A stretch of 64,000 nt of DNA from Microbacterium aoyamense (GCF_023155855.1 NZ_JAKNUT010000004.1:62001-126000); one strand, 5' to 3'. Counted from the first letter of the stretch, positions 43,577 to 53,211 are shown. Numbers and translations are program-made. Notes: a model not told the origin generated them from the letters alone.

Positions 43577-44560
43577 GTGAGCACCGAGCCCCGCGCTGGC
43601 AGACCCCGTTCGTCGTCCCGAGAGACCCTCGCCGAAGCGGCGTGCGAACTCTTCCTCGAGCAGGGGTTCGAGGCGACCTCGGTCGTCGACATCGCCCAGC
43701 GGGCCGGAGTCAGCCGCTCGAGCTTCTTCAACTACTTCGGCTCGAAGTCGGACATCCTCTGGTCGGGCCTCGACGCACGGATCGGTGCGCTCGAGAGCCG
43801 GTTGCGTGCGGACGAGACGATGGATGCCGCGGCATCCGTCCGCGCCGCGGTCGTCGCCGTGGCATCCGGCTTCACTCCCGACCCGCTCGCCCTCGCGATC
43901 GTCAACACGGCGGCGATGGGACTCGAGATCGAGCTCGAGCGCGAGGCCGCCGTGCGGCGCGCACGGATCGCCTCGGCCGTCGCCGACCGCCTCGTGCGGG
44001 GCGGCCGCGATCGGCTCGCCGCCGACATCACGGGCGCGGCGTGGGGCGGAGCCGTCCTCGCGGCGATCGAGGCGTGGGCGCGCGACGGCGCGGGCCGGAC
44101 GTCGCTCGCGCGCTTCATCGAGCGGGCGGCGTCGCTCGCCGCGGGCGATCCCGCCGGCGCGGTCAGGCAGCTGCGACTGGTCGTGCAGGCTCCCGAGTTC
44201 GAAGAGGCGCTCGCGTTCTACCGTGACGTCGTGGGGATGCCGCAAGCCGAGGCCTACGAAGCCGACGGGGGAGCGCGCGTCGTGATCCTGGATGCGGGCA
44301 GAGCCACGCTCGAGCTCGCCAACCTCGCGCAGGTCGCCTTCATCGACGGGGTCGAGACGGACGGGGATGCACCGAGCGAGCGCCTGCGGGTCGGGCTCGA
44401 AGTCGCCGACACCGCCGGTGCCGTCGAGCGCCTGGCGGCCGGGGGAGCGGCGGTCGAGGCATCCGCCCGGGAAACGCCGTGGCGCTCGCTCAACGCGCGC
44501 CTGCGCGGACCCGCCGATCTGCAGCTCACGCTCTTCCAGGAGCTCGGCCCGGAGTCCTGA
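43577..44560 (+). CDS. TetR-family regulator fused to a VOC (glyoxalase-like) domain
   Basis: The 327-aa protein has an N-terminal TetR helix-turn-helix ([18 protein letters not shown] region, about residues 15-60), a TetR-like helical core to about residue 190, and a C-terminal VOC domain (about 200-325) with [20 protein letters not shown] and [17 protein letters not shown]. The VOC half could sense a ligand or metal or act as an enzyme. TAGCGT is 6 nt before GTG 43577. A candidate operator lies upstream, opposite lipB. Confidence 0.8.
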   Translation: MSTEPRAGRPRSSSRETLAEAACELFLEQGFEATSVVDIAQRAGVSRSSFFNYFGSKSDILWSGLDARIGALESRLRADETMDAAASVRAAVVAVASGFTPDPLALAIVNTAAMGLEIELEREAAVRRARIASAVADRLVRGGRDRLAADITGAAWGGAVLAAIEAWARDGAGRTSLARFIERAASLAAGDPAGAVRQLRLVVQAPEFEEALAFYRDVVGMPQAEAYEADGGARVVILDAGRATLELANLAQVAFIDGVETDGDAPSERLRVGLEVADTAGAVERLAAGGAAVEASARETPWRSLNARLRGPADLQLTLFQELGPES

Positions 44561-44630
44561 CGGACGCGGCTCGGTCGCTTCGTCTCGCTGCGCTCGCGAG
44601 GCAGGCGGTTCATCGTGCGCATCCCGGTGC

Positions 44631-44723
44631 GCCGCGGTCGGAGAATGTCGCGTTCGTCGGAGGAATCGAGCGGATTCGGTCCGACCAAGAGCGGATTCTC
44701 CGACCGAGGGCGGATTCTCCGAC
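44631..44723. repeat. Palindromic array A (GTCGGAGAAT units)
   Basis: GTCGGAGAAT at 44637 and a near copy at 44656, then inverted ATTCTCCGAC at 44695 and 44714; a degenerate inverted copy ends TCCGAC near 44676. Spacing is 19 nt. The first 32 bp (44631-44662) are repeated exactly in array B. It lies in the 399-bp gap between the TetR-VOC and the next gene. Confidence 0.85.
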
Positions 44724-44808
44724 GCTGTGGGCCGCGCGTCGCGCTTCGCTCCGCTGCGCTCGCGCGACGGCCCGGTCGCCCGTGCCCTCTCGGCGGTCAG
44801 TCACGAGC

Positions 44809-44882
44809 GCCGCGGTCGGAGAATGTCGCGTTCGTCGGAGAATTTCGGCGCGATCGATCCGACCGGGAGCACATTCTCCGAC
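44809..44882. repeat. Palindromic array B (GTCGGAGAAT units)
   Basis: A second copy of the same array: 32 bp identical to array A (44809-44840), forward units at 44815 and 44834 (19 nt apart), a degenerate inverted unit near 44854 and a perfect one at 44873. Each array is preceded by a GC-rich CTTCG...CTGCGCTCGCG hairpin (44575-44605 and 44739-44768), so a unit of about 175 bp has been duplicated. Confidence 0.85.
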
Positions 44883-44959
44883 GGTGCGGACACGCGCGCG
44901 GACGAAACGCCGGATGCCGGACACGTACGGAGTGAGACCACCCCGACGATGGAGGCACC

Positions 44960-45640
44960 ATGACCCCCGATCAGCTCGACGACCTGCTCGACCGCTCTTC
45001 GCCCACGACACGCGCGCCGCGCGACGCCGACATCACGGCGATGATCGCCGACGCGCGCGCCGAGGCCCCCCGTCCACGCAAGCGGAGGATCGCGATCGGC
45101 GCGGGCGTGCTGACGGCGGTGCTCATCGGCGGTGCGGGCGTCGCGGTCGCTGCGGACCGATTCTCGTGGTGGCCGTGGGCACAGGATCCCGTCGGCGCCG
45201 TGTCGTTCACGATGCCGAACGGCTTCGAATGCGAACTGCGCCTGTCGGAGTACTCGGGTGGAGGAGATCCCGCGTTCCTCGCCGACGTGAACCGTGCGCT
45301 CGAGGAGTGGTACGCGTCGACGGATGTCGTCGCCCTCGCCGAGGCTCGGCTTCCGCAGAAGAGGGCGGACTACGCCGCGATGACCTCCGCACAGGACTCC
45401 GAGCTCGAAGCGCAGCTGGCCGAGCTCACCCCGGCCGAGCGCGACGAGGCGATCGCGCACAACGCGTGGGCGGCGGAGTGGACGGCGTGGGACCTCGTCG
45501 TGAGCGACCTCGAGACCGAGGCGCTGCGCGATGCGGGGTTCCCGGTGCCCGACGAGCGCTTCGCGGGCAGCGAGCGCGTGAGCGGCATCCAGTGCCTCGA
45601 TCTGGACGGGCAGCCGTACGCTCCGGGCGGCGGCCGGTGA
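44960..45640 (+). CDS. Membrane protein, probable anti-sigma factor
   Basis: The 226-aa protein has a short cytoplasmic N-terminus (about 1-42), one membrane helix (IAIGAGVLTAVLIGGAGVAVA) and an external domain. GGAGG at 44951-44955 supports the ATG at 44960. It overlaps the following sigma factor as GTGA (45637-45640). This coupling points to an anti-sigma role, although the gene comes before its sigma factor rather than after it. No zinc motif is visible. Confidence 0.65.
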   Translation: MTPDQLDDLLDRSSPTTRAPRDADITAMIADARAEAPRPRKRRIAIGAGVLTAVLIGGAGVAVAADRFSWWPWAQDPVGAVSFTMPNGFECELRLSEYSGGGDPAFLADVNRALEEWYASTDVVALAEARLPQKRADYAAMTSAQDSELEAQLAELTPAERDEAIAHNAWAAEWTAWDLVVSDLETEALRDAGFPVPDERFAGSERVSGIQCLDLDGQPYAPGGGR

Positions 45641-46131
45641 GCCGCGACGACCGGAGGCTCACGGCGGCGCTGGCCGCGGCATCCGGCGATCTCCTCGCCT
45701 ATCTGCAGCGGCGCGTCGGACCCGATGACGCACCTGACCTCCTCGGCGAGACGATGGTCGTCGCGTGGCGGCGCGTCGCCGACCTGCCCGACGATCCCGA
45801 GCGCGCGCGGATGTGGCTCTTCGGGATCGCCCGCGGCACGCTGCAGAACAACGCGCGCGGTGAGCGCCGTCGTTGGGCGCTCGCCGATCGCGTCCGTCAT
45901 GGACGGACGATGGATGCCGCGCCCGCCGCTGACGCGGGTCTCGAGGTCCGCGACGCCATCGTCCGGCTCGATCCCGATGACGCCGAGCTCGTGCGACTCG
46001 TGCACTGGGAGCGGATGACCCTCGTTCAGGCGGCCGAGCTGCTGGGCATCCCGGACTCGACGGCGCGCACGCGCTACGCGCGGGTGAAGGAGCAGCTGCG
46101 GGCAACGCTGGGAGTCGCCGCGACCGCGTAA
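45637..46131 (+). CDS. ECF-type sigma factor
   Basis: The 164-aa protein has region 2 (APDLLGETMVVAWRRVADL) and region 4 (LVHWERMTLVQAAELLG, then STARTRYARVKEQL). The GTG start is inside the previous gene stop. It is a short ECF-like sigma factor. Partner promoters are not identifiable here. It ends 12 bp before ffh. Confidence 0.85.
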   Translation: MSRDDRRLTAALAAASGDLLAYLQRRVGPDDAPDLLGETMVVAWRRVADLPDDPERARMWLFGIARGTLQNNARGERRRWALADRVRHGRTMDAAPAADAGLEVRDAIVRLDPDDAELVRLVHWERMTLVQAAELLGIPDSTARTRYARVKEQLRATLGVAATA

Positions 46132-46143
46132 ACTTGCCGCATC

Positions 46144-47700
46144 ATGGCGACTTTCGGCACACTCTCCGACCGGCTGACCGAGACCTTCCGCAATCTGCGG
46201 AAGAAGGGGCAGCTCACACCCGCCGACGTCGACGGCACCGTCCGCGAGATCCGGCGCGCGCTGCTGGACGCCGACGTCGCGCTGCCGGTCGTGAAGGACT
46301 TCACCGCGAAGGTGCGCGAGCGCGCTCTCGGCGACGAGGTGAACCGCGCGCTCAACCCCGCGCAGCAGGTCGTGCAGATCGTCAACGAGGAGCTCATCGC
46401 GATCCTCGGCGGGCAGCAGCGCCGTCTGCAGTTCGCCAAGAACCCGCCGACCGTCATCATGCTCGCGGGCCTGCAGGGCTCGGGCAAGACGACGTTCGCG
46501 GGCAAGCTCGCCAAGCAGCTCGAGAAGGACGGCCACACGCCCCTCCTCGTCGCGGCCGACCTGCAGCGCCCCAACGCCGTCAACCAGCTCCAGGTCGTGG
46601 CTTCCCAGGCGGGTGCCGCGATCTACGCGCCCGAGCCGGGCAACGGTGTCGGCGACCCCGTCAAGGTCGCGAAGGACGGCGTCGAGACGGCGCGTCGCCA
46701 GCAGCACGACATCGTCATCATCGACACGGCCGGCCGCCTCGGCGTCGACGCCGAGCTCATGAAGCAGGCCGCCGACATCCGCAAGGCGGTCGATCCCGAC
46801 GAGGTCCTGTTCGTGATCGACGCCATGATCGGCCAGGACGCCGTCAACACGGCGAAGGCCTTCCAGGAGGGCGTCGACTTCACCGGCGTCGTGCTGTCGA
46901 AGCTCGACGGCGACGCCCGAGGCGGCGCGGCGCTCAGCGTCGCATCCATCACCGGTCGCCCCATCATCTTCGCCTCGACGGGCGAGGGTCTCGACGACCT
47001 CGAGCCCTTCCACCCCGACCGCATGGCGAGCCGCATCCTCGACCTCGGCGACATCCTGACCCTCATCGAGCAGGCCCAGCAGGCCTTCGACGAGGAAGAG
47101 GCCATGAAGATGGCCGAGAAGCTCGCGACCGAGCAGTTCACGCTCGAGGACTTCCTCTCTCAGATGCAGCAGATGCGCAAGATGGGCTCGATGAAGAAGA
47201 TGCTCGGGATGCTGCCGGGCATGGGCCAGATGAAGCAGCAGCTCGACGACTTCGACGAGCGCGAGATCGACCGCACCGAGGCGATCATCCGCTCGATGAC
47301 CCCCGCCGAGCGTCGCAACACGAAGCTCCTCAACGGCTCGCGCCGCCTGCGCATCGCCCGCGGCTCGGGGATGACGGTGACCGACGTCAACCAGCTCGTG
47401 CAGCGCTTCGACCAGGCCGCGAAGATGATGAAGACCGTCGCGCGCGGCGGCACGCCCAACATCCCCGGCATGGGTCCGATCCCGGGTTCGCGTCCGGGCG
47501 CCTCGGCCAAGCGCGGCAAGCAGCAGAAGGCGAAGGGATCGCGGTCGGGCAACCCCGCGAAGCGCGCCGCCGAGAACGCGGGAATCGCGGCGCAGGCGCC
47601 GGCCACCCCGACCGGATCGGGCTTCGGACTGGGCGGCGCGAAGGGCGCGCCGAGCGAGGCCGATCTCGCGGAGCTGCAGAAGCTCCTCGGGCGCGGCTGA
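46144..47700 (+). CDS. ffh: Signal recognition particle protein Ffh
   Basis: The 518-aa GTPase has an N domain, a G domain with GLQGSGKTTFAGKLA, the DTAGRLGVD motif, and a Met-rich M domain (about 325-430: MQQMRKMGSMKKMLGMLPGM). It binds 4.5S RNA and signal peptides and acts with FtsY. TAAACT lies 9 nt before the ATG. The C-terminus is a Lys/Gly-rich tail. SRP RNA is not in this window. Confidence 0.97.
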   Translation: MATFGTLSDRLTETFRNLRKKGQLTPADVDGTVREIRRALLDADVALPVVKDFTAKVRERALGDEVNRALNPAQQVVQIVNEELIAILGGQQRRLQFAKNPPTVIMLAGLQGSGKTTFAGKLAKQLEKDGHTPLLVAADLQRPNAVNQLQVVASQAGAAIYAPEPGNGVGDPVKVAKDGVETARRQQHDIVIIDTAGRLGVDAELMKQAADIRKAVDPDEVLFVIDAMIGQDAVNTAKAFQEGVDFTGVVLSKLDGDARGGAALSVASITGRPIIFASTGEGLDDLEPFHPDRMASRILDLGDILTLIEQAQQAFDEEEAMKMAEKLATEQFTLEDFLSQMQQMRKMGSMKKMLGMLPGMGQMKQQLDDFDEREIDRTEAIIRSMTPAERRNTKLLNGSRRLRIARGSGMTVTDVNQLVQRFDQAAKMMKTVARGGTPNIPGMGPIPGSRPGASAKRGKQQKAKGSRSGNPAKRAAENAGIAAQAPATPTGSGFGLGGAKGAPSEADLAELQKLLGRG

Positions 47701-47794
47701 TTGGCGGCTGCGCCGATTCCCCCGATAGCCTGAGCGAACTGCGTTCGGCTGGGGGCCGCGCGAGCGGCTAATGGGGGGAAACGGCTGAGGATGG

Positions 47795-48952
47795 GTGAGC
47801 GCTAGCAGCGTCTTCGTAAGGGATACGCCTCTCTTCATCGAGAGTGCGACGGGTCGGCTCGAGAAGTTCCCGAGCAATCGGTGGTTGCGATGGGGCCTCC
47901 GTCTTATCTGGGCGCTCCCGTTCATCGCGATCGCGATCTGGTTCAACGCCTCCTCAGGCGGCGATTGGTCGGGCACAGCGAACGGCGTGCTCGCCGAGCG
48001 CGTGTCGTCGCTCCCGTGGGGGTCGAGCGAGGTCGAGACGCTCGGCCAGCTCTACCCGCCGATCACGAGCCTCATCGCGCTGGTCGTCCCCGGCGGCGCC
48101 CTCGGGCTCGCCATCGTGGGATGCCTCGTCGGCGGCACCATGGTGCAGCTCGTCCTGCAGTCGCTCATCCGCAAGGGCTTCGTCGTCCCCGTGCGCCTGG
48201 TCTTCGTCCTGACCCTGGCGCTGACACCGCTGTGGGCCTACATCGTCACGACCAGCTTCGAAGCGACCCTGGGCCTGACGTTCTTCGGCCTCGGCATGAT
48301 CGACCTCGTGCGCTTCGTGACGTTCGCGAACACGCAGGCGGGGTTCCGCGCCGGACTGCTCTTCGCCGCCTCGGCGTTCTCGGACTCCACGGGTCTGTTC
48401 GCCGCGCTCGTCGCGGCCGCGGCATCCACCTTCATCATCCGCTCGCGCGACGGGTCGCGCGCGGCGAACGCGATCGTCGTCATCTTCCCGACGATCGCGT
48501 TCCTCGGGTCGCTCATGCTCCTCGGGGTCATCTTCCGCGTCGGGCCCCTCGCGATGATCCGCGGTGACCTCGCGTGGAACGCCGAGCGCGCAGCGACTGT
48601 GGTCGCCTACCTCTTCAGTCCCTCGGGCCTGCTCTACCTCGCACCGACGATCGTCGTCATCATCACGGCGCTCTTCCTGCGGTTCCCGGGCGTCGGGCTC
48701 ACGGCGGTGCTGCTCACGGGTGTGACGCTGATCGCGTTCATCGTCGGCCTCACTCCGACGGGCGTCGCCGGCATCAACTACACGATGATGCTGCTGCTCG
48801 CCGTCGCGGTGGTGCCGCTCGCCCTCACGACGCGCGACCGCATCCTGACCATCGCCACGTCCGTCGTCCTGTGGGGGATCGGGTGGGCCCAGGCCTTCGA
48901 CAACGCGACGGTGCGCGCCTGGATGGGCGTGCTGACAGGAGGCGCATCGTGA
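47795..48952 (+). CDS. Polytopic membrane protein paired with a glycosyltransferase
   Basis: The 385-aa protein has about ten predicted helices, such as GLRLIWALPFIAIAIW and TPLWAYIVTTSFEATLGL. No enzyme motif is evident. It starts at GTG 47795, 94 bp after ffh, with GAGGA upstream. Its stop overlaps the glycosyltransferase start as GTGA. The pair may export or assemble a polysaccharide; the function of this partner is unknown. Confidence 0.75.
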   Translation: MSASSVFVRDTPLFIESATGRLEKFPSNRWLRWGLRLIWALPFIAIAIWFNASSGGDWSGTANGVLAERVSSLPWGSSEVETLGQLYPPITSLIALVVPGGALGLAIVGCLVGGTMVQLVLQSLIRKGFVVPVRLVFVLTLALTPLWAYIVTTSFEATLGLTFFGLGMIDLVRFVTFANTQAGFRAGLLFAASAFSDSTGLFAALVAAAASTFIIRSRDGSRAANAIVVIFPTIAFLGSLMLLGVIFRVGPLAMIRGDLAWNAERAATVVAYLFSPSGLLYLAPTIVVIITALFLRFPGVGLTAVLLTGVTLIAFIVGLTPTGVAGINYTMMLLLAVAVVPLALTTRDRILTIATSVVLWGIGWAQAFDNATVRAWMGVLTGGAS

Positions 48953-50622
48953 CCGCCCCGCTGCAGGTCGATTCGAGCCTGCTCGACCCGGAACTGCGCA
49001 CGACGTACGCGACGGAGGGATGGCTCCCGGTCCGGCGCGAGGGAGGGGTGGTGGATGTCGCAGTGTCCACGCCCGTGTCTCCTCGCCGCCGCGCGCGGAT
49101 CGAGGCGGCCGTGGGCGCGCCGATCCGCGAGACCGAAGTGTCGCAGTCGGTGATCGTCGGCGTGCTCACCGACCGGTTCAGCGCCGAGTTCGCCGACCAG
49201 GCCGCGGACGGCCTCTACCGCATCGATCCCGTGCTGTCGGCGCGGGCCGTCCTGTCGCGCTCTCAGAAGGTCGTGGGCGTCATCCTGCTCGTCGTCGTCC
49301 TCGCGTGCGCCGTCGTGTGGCCGCTGCCGACGCTCATCACCCTCATCGCGATCGCGAGCGCCGTCTTCCTCGCCAGCACGCTGTTCAAGTTCGTCGTCGC
49401 GCTGCGCGGCTCGCGCTACGACCTCGTCGCCCACGTGAGCAAGGACGACATCGCGCAGCTGAAGGACGAGGAGCTGCCGATCTACACGGTGCTCGTGCCG
49501 GTGTTCCGCGAAGCCCGCATCGTCGGTCGGCTCGTCGAGAACCTCGGACGCCTCGACTATCCCGCCGACAAGCTCGAGATCCTCATCCTCGTCGAGGAGG
49601 AGGATGACGAGACGCGCGATGCCATCGCGGTGAGCGATCCGCCCGCGAATTTCACGGTCGTGACGATCCCCAAGGGCGCGCCGCAGACCAAACCGCGCGC
49701 GTGCAACGTCGGGCTCGAGGTCGCCCGCGGCGACTACCTCGTGATCTACGACGCCGAGGACGCCCCCGAGCCGGATCAGCTCAAGAAGACGCTGATCGCC
49801 TTCTCGCGCGCCGATCCGTCGGTCGTCGTGATGCAGGCGGCGCTCAACTACTTCAACGCGCGGGAGAACATCCTCACCCGCATGTTCTCGCTCGAGTACA
49901 GCTACTGGTTCGACTACATGCTGACGGGGCTCGACGTCCGCGACCTGCCGATTCCGCTCGGGGGCACGTCGAACCACTTCCGCACGGGCGCGCTGCGCGA
50001 ACTCGGCGGGTGGGACCCGTACAACGTCACGGAGGACGCCGACCTCGGCATCCGGGCCAGTGCCCTCGGGTACCGCGTCGGCGTCGTCGACTCGACCACG
50101 ATGGAAGAGGCGACCTCGCACATGGGGATCTTCATCGGGCAGCGCAGCCGCTGGATCAAGGGCTACATGCAGACGGCGCTTGTGCACGCTCGGCGCCCGT
50201 TCGCCCTCATCCGCGAGATCGGGGTGCGGCGGTTCGCGGCGTTCGCGCTGCTGATCGCCGGCACGCCGCTGACCTTCCTCGGCGTCATCCCGTTCACCGC
50301 CCTGACGATCTTCTCGTTCGTGTTCCCGTGGATCGATGCGTCGGCGGCGTTCCCGCCCGTCGTGCTGTGGCTCTGTCTGCTGAACTTCCTGATCGGCAAC
50401 GCGCTGATGGTATACCTCAACATGATGGGGCCCTACAAGCGCGGGGCGTTCTGGCTCGTCGGGTGGGCGATCCTCAACCCGATCTACTGGCTGCTGCACT
50501 CCGCTGCGTCGTACAAGGCGCTGTGGCAGCTCATCACGAAGCCGCACTACTGGCAGAAGACCGAGCACGGACTGTCGAACTTCGTCCTCGAGGAGGAGCC
50601 TGCGCAGTCAGTGCCCCAGTGA
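48949..50622 (+). CDS. GT2 glycosyltransferase (XagB-like) with N-terminal MshEN-like domain
   Basis: The 557-aa membrane protein has an N-terminal soluble domain (about 1-90) whose second half, GWLPVRREGGVVDVAVSTP, resembles the MshEN domain, followed by two membrane helices, a GT2 catalytic domain with VPVFREA, the acidic site YDAEDAPEPDQ, TEDADLG and QRSRWIKG, and C-terminal helices. It resembles XagB-type transferases for exopolysaccharide. MshEN domains can bind cyclic-di-GMP, so activity may be under c-di-GMP control (inference). It overlaps the convergent ligase gene by 15 nt. Confidence 0.82.
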   Translation: MTAPLQVDSSLLDPELRTTYATEGWLPVRREGGVVDVAVSTPVSPRRRARIEAAVGAPIRETEVSQSVIVGVLTDRFSAEFADQAADGLYRIDPVLSARAVLSRSQKVVGVILLVVVLACAVVWPLPTLITLIAIASAVFLASTLFKFVVALRGSRYDLVAHVSKDDIAQLKDEELPIYTVLVPVFREARIVGRLVENLGRLDYPADKLEILILVEEEDDETRDAIAVSDPPANFTVVTIPKGAPQTKPRACNVGLEVARGDYLVIYDAEDAPEPDQLKKTLIAFSRADPSVVVMQAALNYFNARENILTRMFSLEYSYWFDYMLTGLDVRDLPIPLGGTSNHFRTGALRELGGWDPYNVTEDADLGIRASALGYRVGVVDSTTMEEATSHMGIFIGQRSRWIKGYMQTALVHARRPFALIREIGVRRFAAFALLIAGTPLTFLGVIPFTALTIFSFVFPWIDASAAFPPVVLWLCLLNFLIGNALMVYLNMMGPYKRGAFWLVGWAILNPIYWLLHSAASYKALWQLITKPHYWQKTEHGLSNFVLEEEPAQSVPQ

Positions 50623-51771
50623 CGCGAGGTGCTCGCGCAGCGTAGGACCTGCGCGGAACTCGCGGATGAGGTGATGCACGACTTCGCGCAGGTCGCCGTC
50701 CGCGGCGTCGGCGACGAGGGTCTGGCGCGTGGAGCTCGCGCCTTCGGTGAGGATCCGCTCCAGGCCGGCGAACTCGCGCGCGCACTTGAGGTCGACGGCG
50801 ATGTCGGCGAGCAGGTCCGTCGTCTCGCGCAGGTGCTCCACGACCTGCCGCTGCGTGCCGTCGGCATCCACGATGACGCGGGCGTCGAGCCCGTACCGGG
50901 CGGAGCGCCATTTGTTCTCGCGCACGAACCACGGCGGGAGCGTCACGAGCTCACGCCCCTCGTCGAGTTCGCGCGAGAAGTGCTCGACGAGCACCTGGAC
51001 GAGGGATGCCACGGCCGCGAGTTCGGGAAGGGTCGACATCCCGTCGCACGCGCGGACCTCGATCGTGCCCCACTTGGGGGCGGGGCGGATGTCCCACCGC
51101 ACTTCGCTCGCGTCGGCGATGACGCCTGTGCGCACCATCCCGTCGAGGTAGGTCTCGAACTCCGCCCAGTCGCCGAGCGGCCAGGGAAGCCCCGCCGTGG
51201 GCAGCTGCTGGAAGACGAGGGCGCGGTTGGACGCGTAGCCGGTGCGCTCGCCCGCCCAGAACGGGCTGGAGGCCGACAGCGCCTGCAGGTGGGGGAGGTA
51301 CACCGTCAGGGCGTTGATGATGGGGAAGACCTTGTTGACGTCCTCGACGCCGACGTGGACGTGGATGCCCCAGATCATCATGTTGCGTCCCCACCACTGC
51401 GTGCGCTCGATGAGCTTGTGGTAGCGGGTCTTGTCGGTCACCTGCTGGTCGTACCACTGCGCGAAGGGATGACTCCCCGCGCAGAGCAGCTCGACGTCGA
51501 GAGGATTCGACACCGTCCGCACGGCGGCGATCGCGTCGGCGATGTCGTCGACGGCGGCAGCGACGGTGTCGCCGATCCCACTGGTCACCTCGACGGTGTT
51601 CGTGAGCAGCTCACCGGTCACGGTGTAGCGCTCATGCTCCGTCGCGGCATCCAGCGCCTCGATGATCTCGGGGGCGCGCGGCACGAGATCGCCGGTCTCG
51701 CCGTCTGCGAGCATGAGCTCCCATTCGATTCCGACCGATGATCGGGCGGATGTCGCGAAGGCCTCCGTCAT
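50608..51771 (-). CDS. Carboxylate-amine ligase (GCS2 / YbdK family)
   Basis: The 387-aa protein is a GCS2-type ligase: [16 protein letters not shown] at the N-terminus, [11 protein letters not shown], and [16 protein letters not shown]. YbdK proteins have weak glutamate-cysteine ligase activity, and most actinobacteria use mycothiol rather than glutathione, so the true substrate is uncertain. CAGACT sits 6 nt before the ATG at 51771. It overlaps the glycosyltransferase 3' end by 15 nt. Confidence 0.85.
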   Translation of the reverse strand: MTEAFATSARSSVGIEWELMLADGETGDLVPRAPEIIEALDAATEHERYTVTGELLTNTVEVTSGIGDTVAAAVDDIADAIAAVRTVSNPLDVELLCAGSHPFAQWYDQQVTDKTRYHKLIERTQWWGRNMMIWGIHVHVGVEDVNKVFPIINALTVYLPHLQALSASSPFWAGERTGYASNRALVFQQLPTAGLPWPLGDWAEFETYLDGMVRTGVIADASEVRWDIRPAPKWGTIEVRACDGMSTLPELAAVASLVQVLVEHFSRELDEGRELVTLPPWFVRENKWRSARYGLDARVIVDADGTQRQVVEHLRETTDLLADIAVDLKCAREFAGLERILTEGASSTRQTLVADAADGDLREVVHHLIREFRAGPTLREHLASLGH

Positions 51772-51808
51772 GGGCACAGTCTGACATGCGCACCACGTGT
51801 CGCCATGG

Positions 51809-51869
51809 TTCGCGACGTGCCGTGTCATCTGGCAGAATAGAGGGTCGGACGACGTACTCGACCCTCTAT
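51809..51869 (+). promoter_or_regulatory. rpsP promoter with overlapping inverted repeat
   Basis: TTCGCG (51809-51814) and CAGAAT (51833-51838) are separated by 18 nt. An 11-bp inverted repeat, ATAGAGGGTCG (51837-51847) with CGACCCTCTAT (51859-51869), overlaps the -10 end and start site. It could be an operator or a 5' hairpin of the rpsP message. The same TGGCAGAAT box occurs before rplS. Confidence 0.6.
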
Positions 51870-51962
51870 CCAGTACGAGCGTCCCCCTTCAGAGCTTCCG
51901 CCGGGTGTGCACCCCACTCTCCAGGCGATCAGTTCGTCCACTCCCACACATTCAGGAGAATC

Positions 51963-52391
51963 GTGGCTGTCAAGATCCGTCTCAAGCGCCTCGGCAAGAT
52001 CCGTGCGCCCTACTACCGCATCGTCGTGGCCGACTCGCGCACCAAGCGCGATGGTCGTGTCATCGAAGAGATCGGCAAGTACCACCCCACCGAGCAGCCC
52101 TCGTTCATCGAGGTCGACTCCGACCGCGCGCAGTACTGGCTCGGTGTCGGCGCGCAGCCGACCGAGCAGGTGCTCGCGATCCTCAAGCTGACCGGCGACT
52201 GGGGCAGGTTCCAGGGCGACGCGAACGCCGTCTCGACCGTCCAGACGGCCGAGTCCAAGGCCGCGTTCGAGGCTGACACGACCAAGAAGTCGGTCGTCAA
52301 GCCCAAGGTCGAGAAGAAGGCCGAAGAGCCCGTCGCCGAGGCTCCCGTCGAGGCGGAGGCCGCTGCAGCCGACGCCGACGCGGCAGAGTAA
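51963..52391 (+). CDS. rpsP: Ribosomal protein S16
   Basis: The 142-aa protein starts [21 protein letters not shown], the S16 signature, and has a long acidic Ala/Glu-rich C-terminal tail (about residues 95-142) beyond the roughly 80 aa of E. coli S16; such tails are common in actinobacteria. AGGAG precedes the GTG at 51963. It heads the run rpsP-khpA-rimM-trmD. Confidence 0.97.
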   Translation: MAVKIRLKRLGKIRAPYYRIVVADSRTKRDGRVIEEIGKYHPTEQPSFIEVDSDRAQYWLGVGAQPTEQVLAILKLTGDWGRFQGDANAVSTVQTAESKAAFEADTTKKSVVKPKVEKKAEEPVAEAPVEAEAAAADADAAE

Positions 52392-52395
52392 GACC

Positions 52396-52626
52396 TTGCT
52401 CGCCGCCGCGCTCGAGCACGTCGTCAAGGGGATCGTCGATCACCCGGACGACGTCCGCATCCATTCGTCCACGTCGCCTCGCGGTGACGTCCTCGAGGTG
52501 CGTGTGCACCCGGACGACCGTGGACGCGTGATCGGGCGCGGCGGCCGCACGGCCAAGGCGCTGCGCACGCTCATCTCCGCTCTCGCCGACGGCCGCCGCG
52601 TGCGCGTCGACGTCGCCGACGACTGA
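52396..52626 (+). CDS. khpA: KH-domain RNA-binding protein KhpA
   Basis: The 76-aa protein is a single KH domain with the GXXG loop GRGGRTAKALRTL and the preceding VIGRG. KhpA with KhpB binds many RNAs. It starts at TTG 52396, 4 nt after rpsP, and overlaps rimM by TGATG (stop and start share the A). Confidence 0.93.
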   Translation: MLAAALEHVVKGIVDHPDDVRIHSSTSPRGDVLEVRVHPDDRGRVIGRGGRTAKALRTLISALADGRRVRVDVADD

Positions 52627-53210
52627 TGGCCGCTGCATCCCCCGACCGTACGCAGCTGCGTGTCGGCCGCCTCGTCAAGGCGCACGGACTCAAGGGCGCG
52701 TTCAAGCTCGAGCTCTACACCGACGACCCCGAGGGTCGATTCGCGCCGGGCACGACCTTCACGCTGCAGGTTCCCGAGTCCTCGCCGTGGCACGGCAAGC
52801 CCCTCACGGTGCGCGAGTTCCGCTGGATGAACAGCCACCCCGTCGCGTTCTTCGAAGGCGTCGACGACCGCAACACGGCGGAGGAGCTGATCCGCGCGAT
52901 CCTGTGGATCGACCAGGATTCCGCCGATGCCCCCGCCGAAGAGGACGCCTGGTACGACCACCAGCTGGTGGGTCTCGATGTCGTGCGCGACGGTGCGAGC
53001 GTGGGCCGCGTCATCCGCGTCGACCACCTCCCCTCGCAGGACCTCCTGATCGTCAAGACCGCGGGCGATGAAGTGCTCGTGCCGTTCGTCAAGGCCATCG
53101 TTCCCGAGGTCGACATCGCTGCCGGTCGCGTCATCGTCACGCCGCCGCCGGGACTCTTCGAAGAGCTGCCCGGGGCCGACGACATCGCAGAAGAGTCCGC
53201 CGAGGACTGA
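52626..53210 (+). CDS. rimM: Ribosome maturation factor RimM
   Basis: The 194-aa protein has the RimM N-terminal beta-barrel ([20 protein letters not shown]) and the PRC-barrel C-terminal domain ([12 protein letters not shown], then [10 protein letters not shown]). It helps mature the 30S head with S19. The ATG at 52626 overlaps khpA. Confidence 0.95.
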   Translation: MAAASPDRTQLRVGRLVKAHGLKGAFKLELYTDDPEGRFAPGTTFTLQVPESSPWHGKPLTVREFRWMNSHPVAFFEGVDDRNTAEELIRAILWIDQDSADAPAEEDAWYDHQLVGLDVVRDGASVGRVIRVDHLPSQDLLIVKTAGDEVLVPFVKAIVPEVDIAAGRVIVTPPPGLFEELPGADDIAEESAED

Positions 53211-53211
53211 C

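Noticed and set aside
44631..44884. CRISPR array
   Set aside because: Units are inverted as well as direct, too short, and have 8-9-nt spacers; no Cas genes.
44479..46131. A 550-codon fused frame running into the sigma factor
   Set aside because: The first two-thirds is out-of-frame with the TetR-VOC gene, the repeats and the anti-sigma gene; the sigma factor starts at 45637.
45370..47976. An 868-codon antisense frame across ffh
   Set aside because: Opposite to a certain gene with low-complexity composition; no conserved motif.
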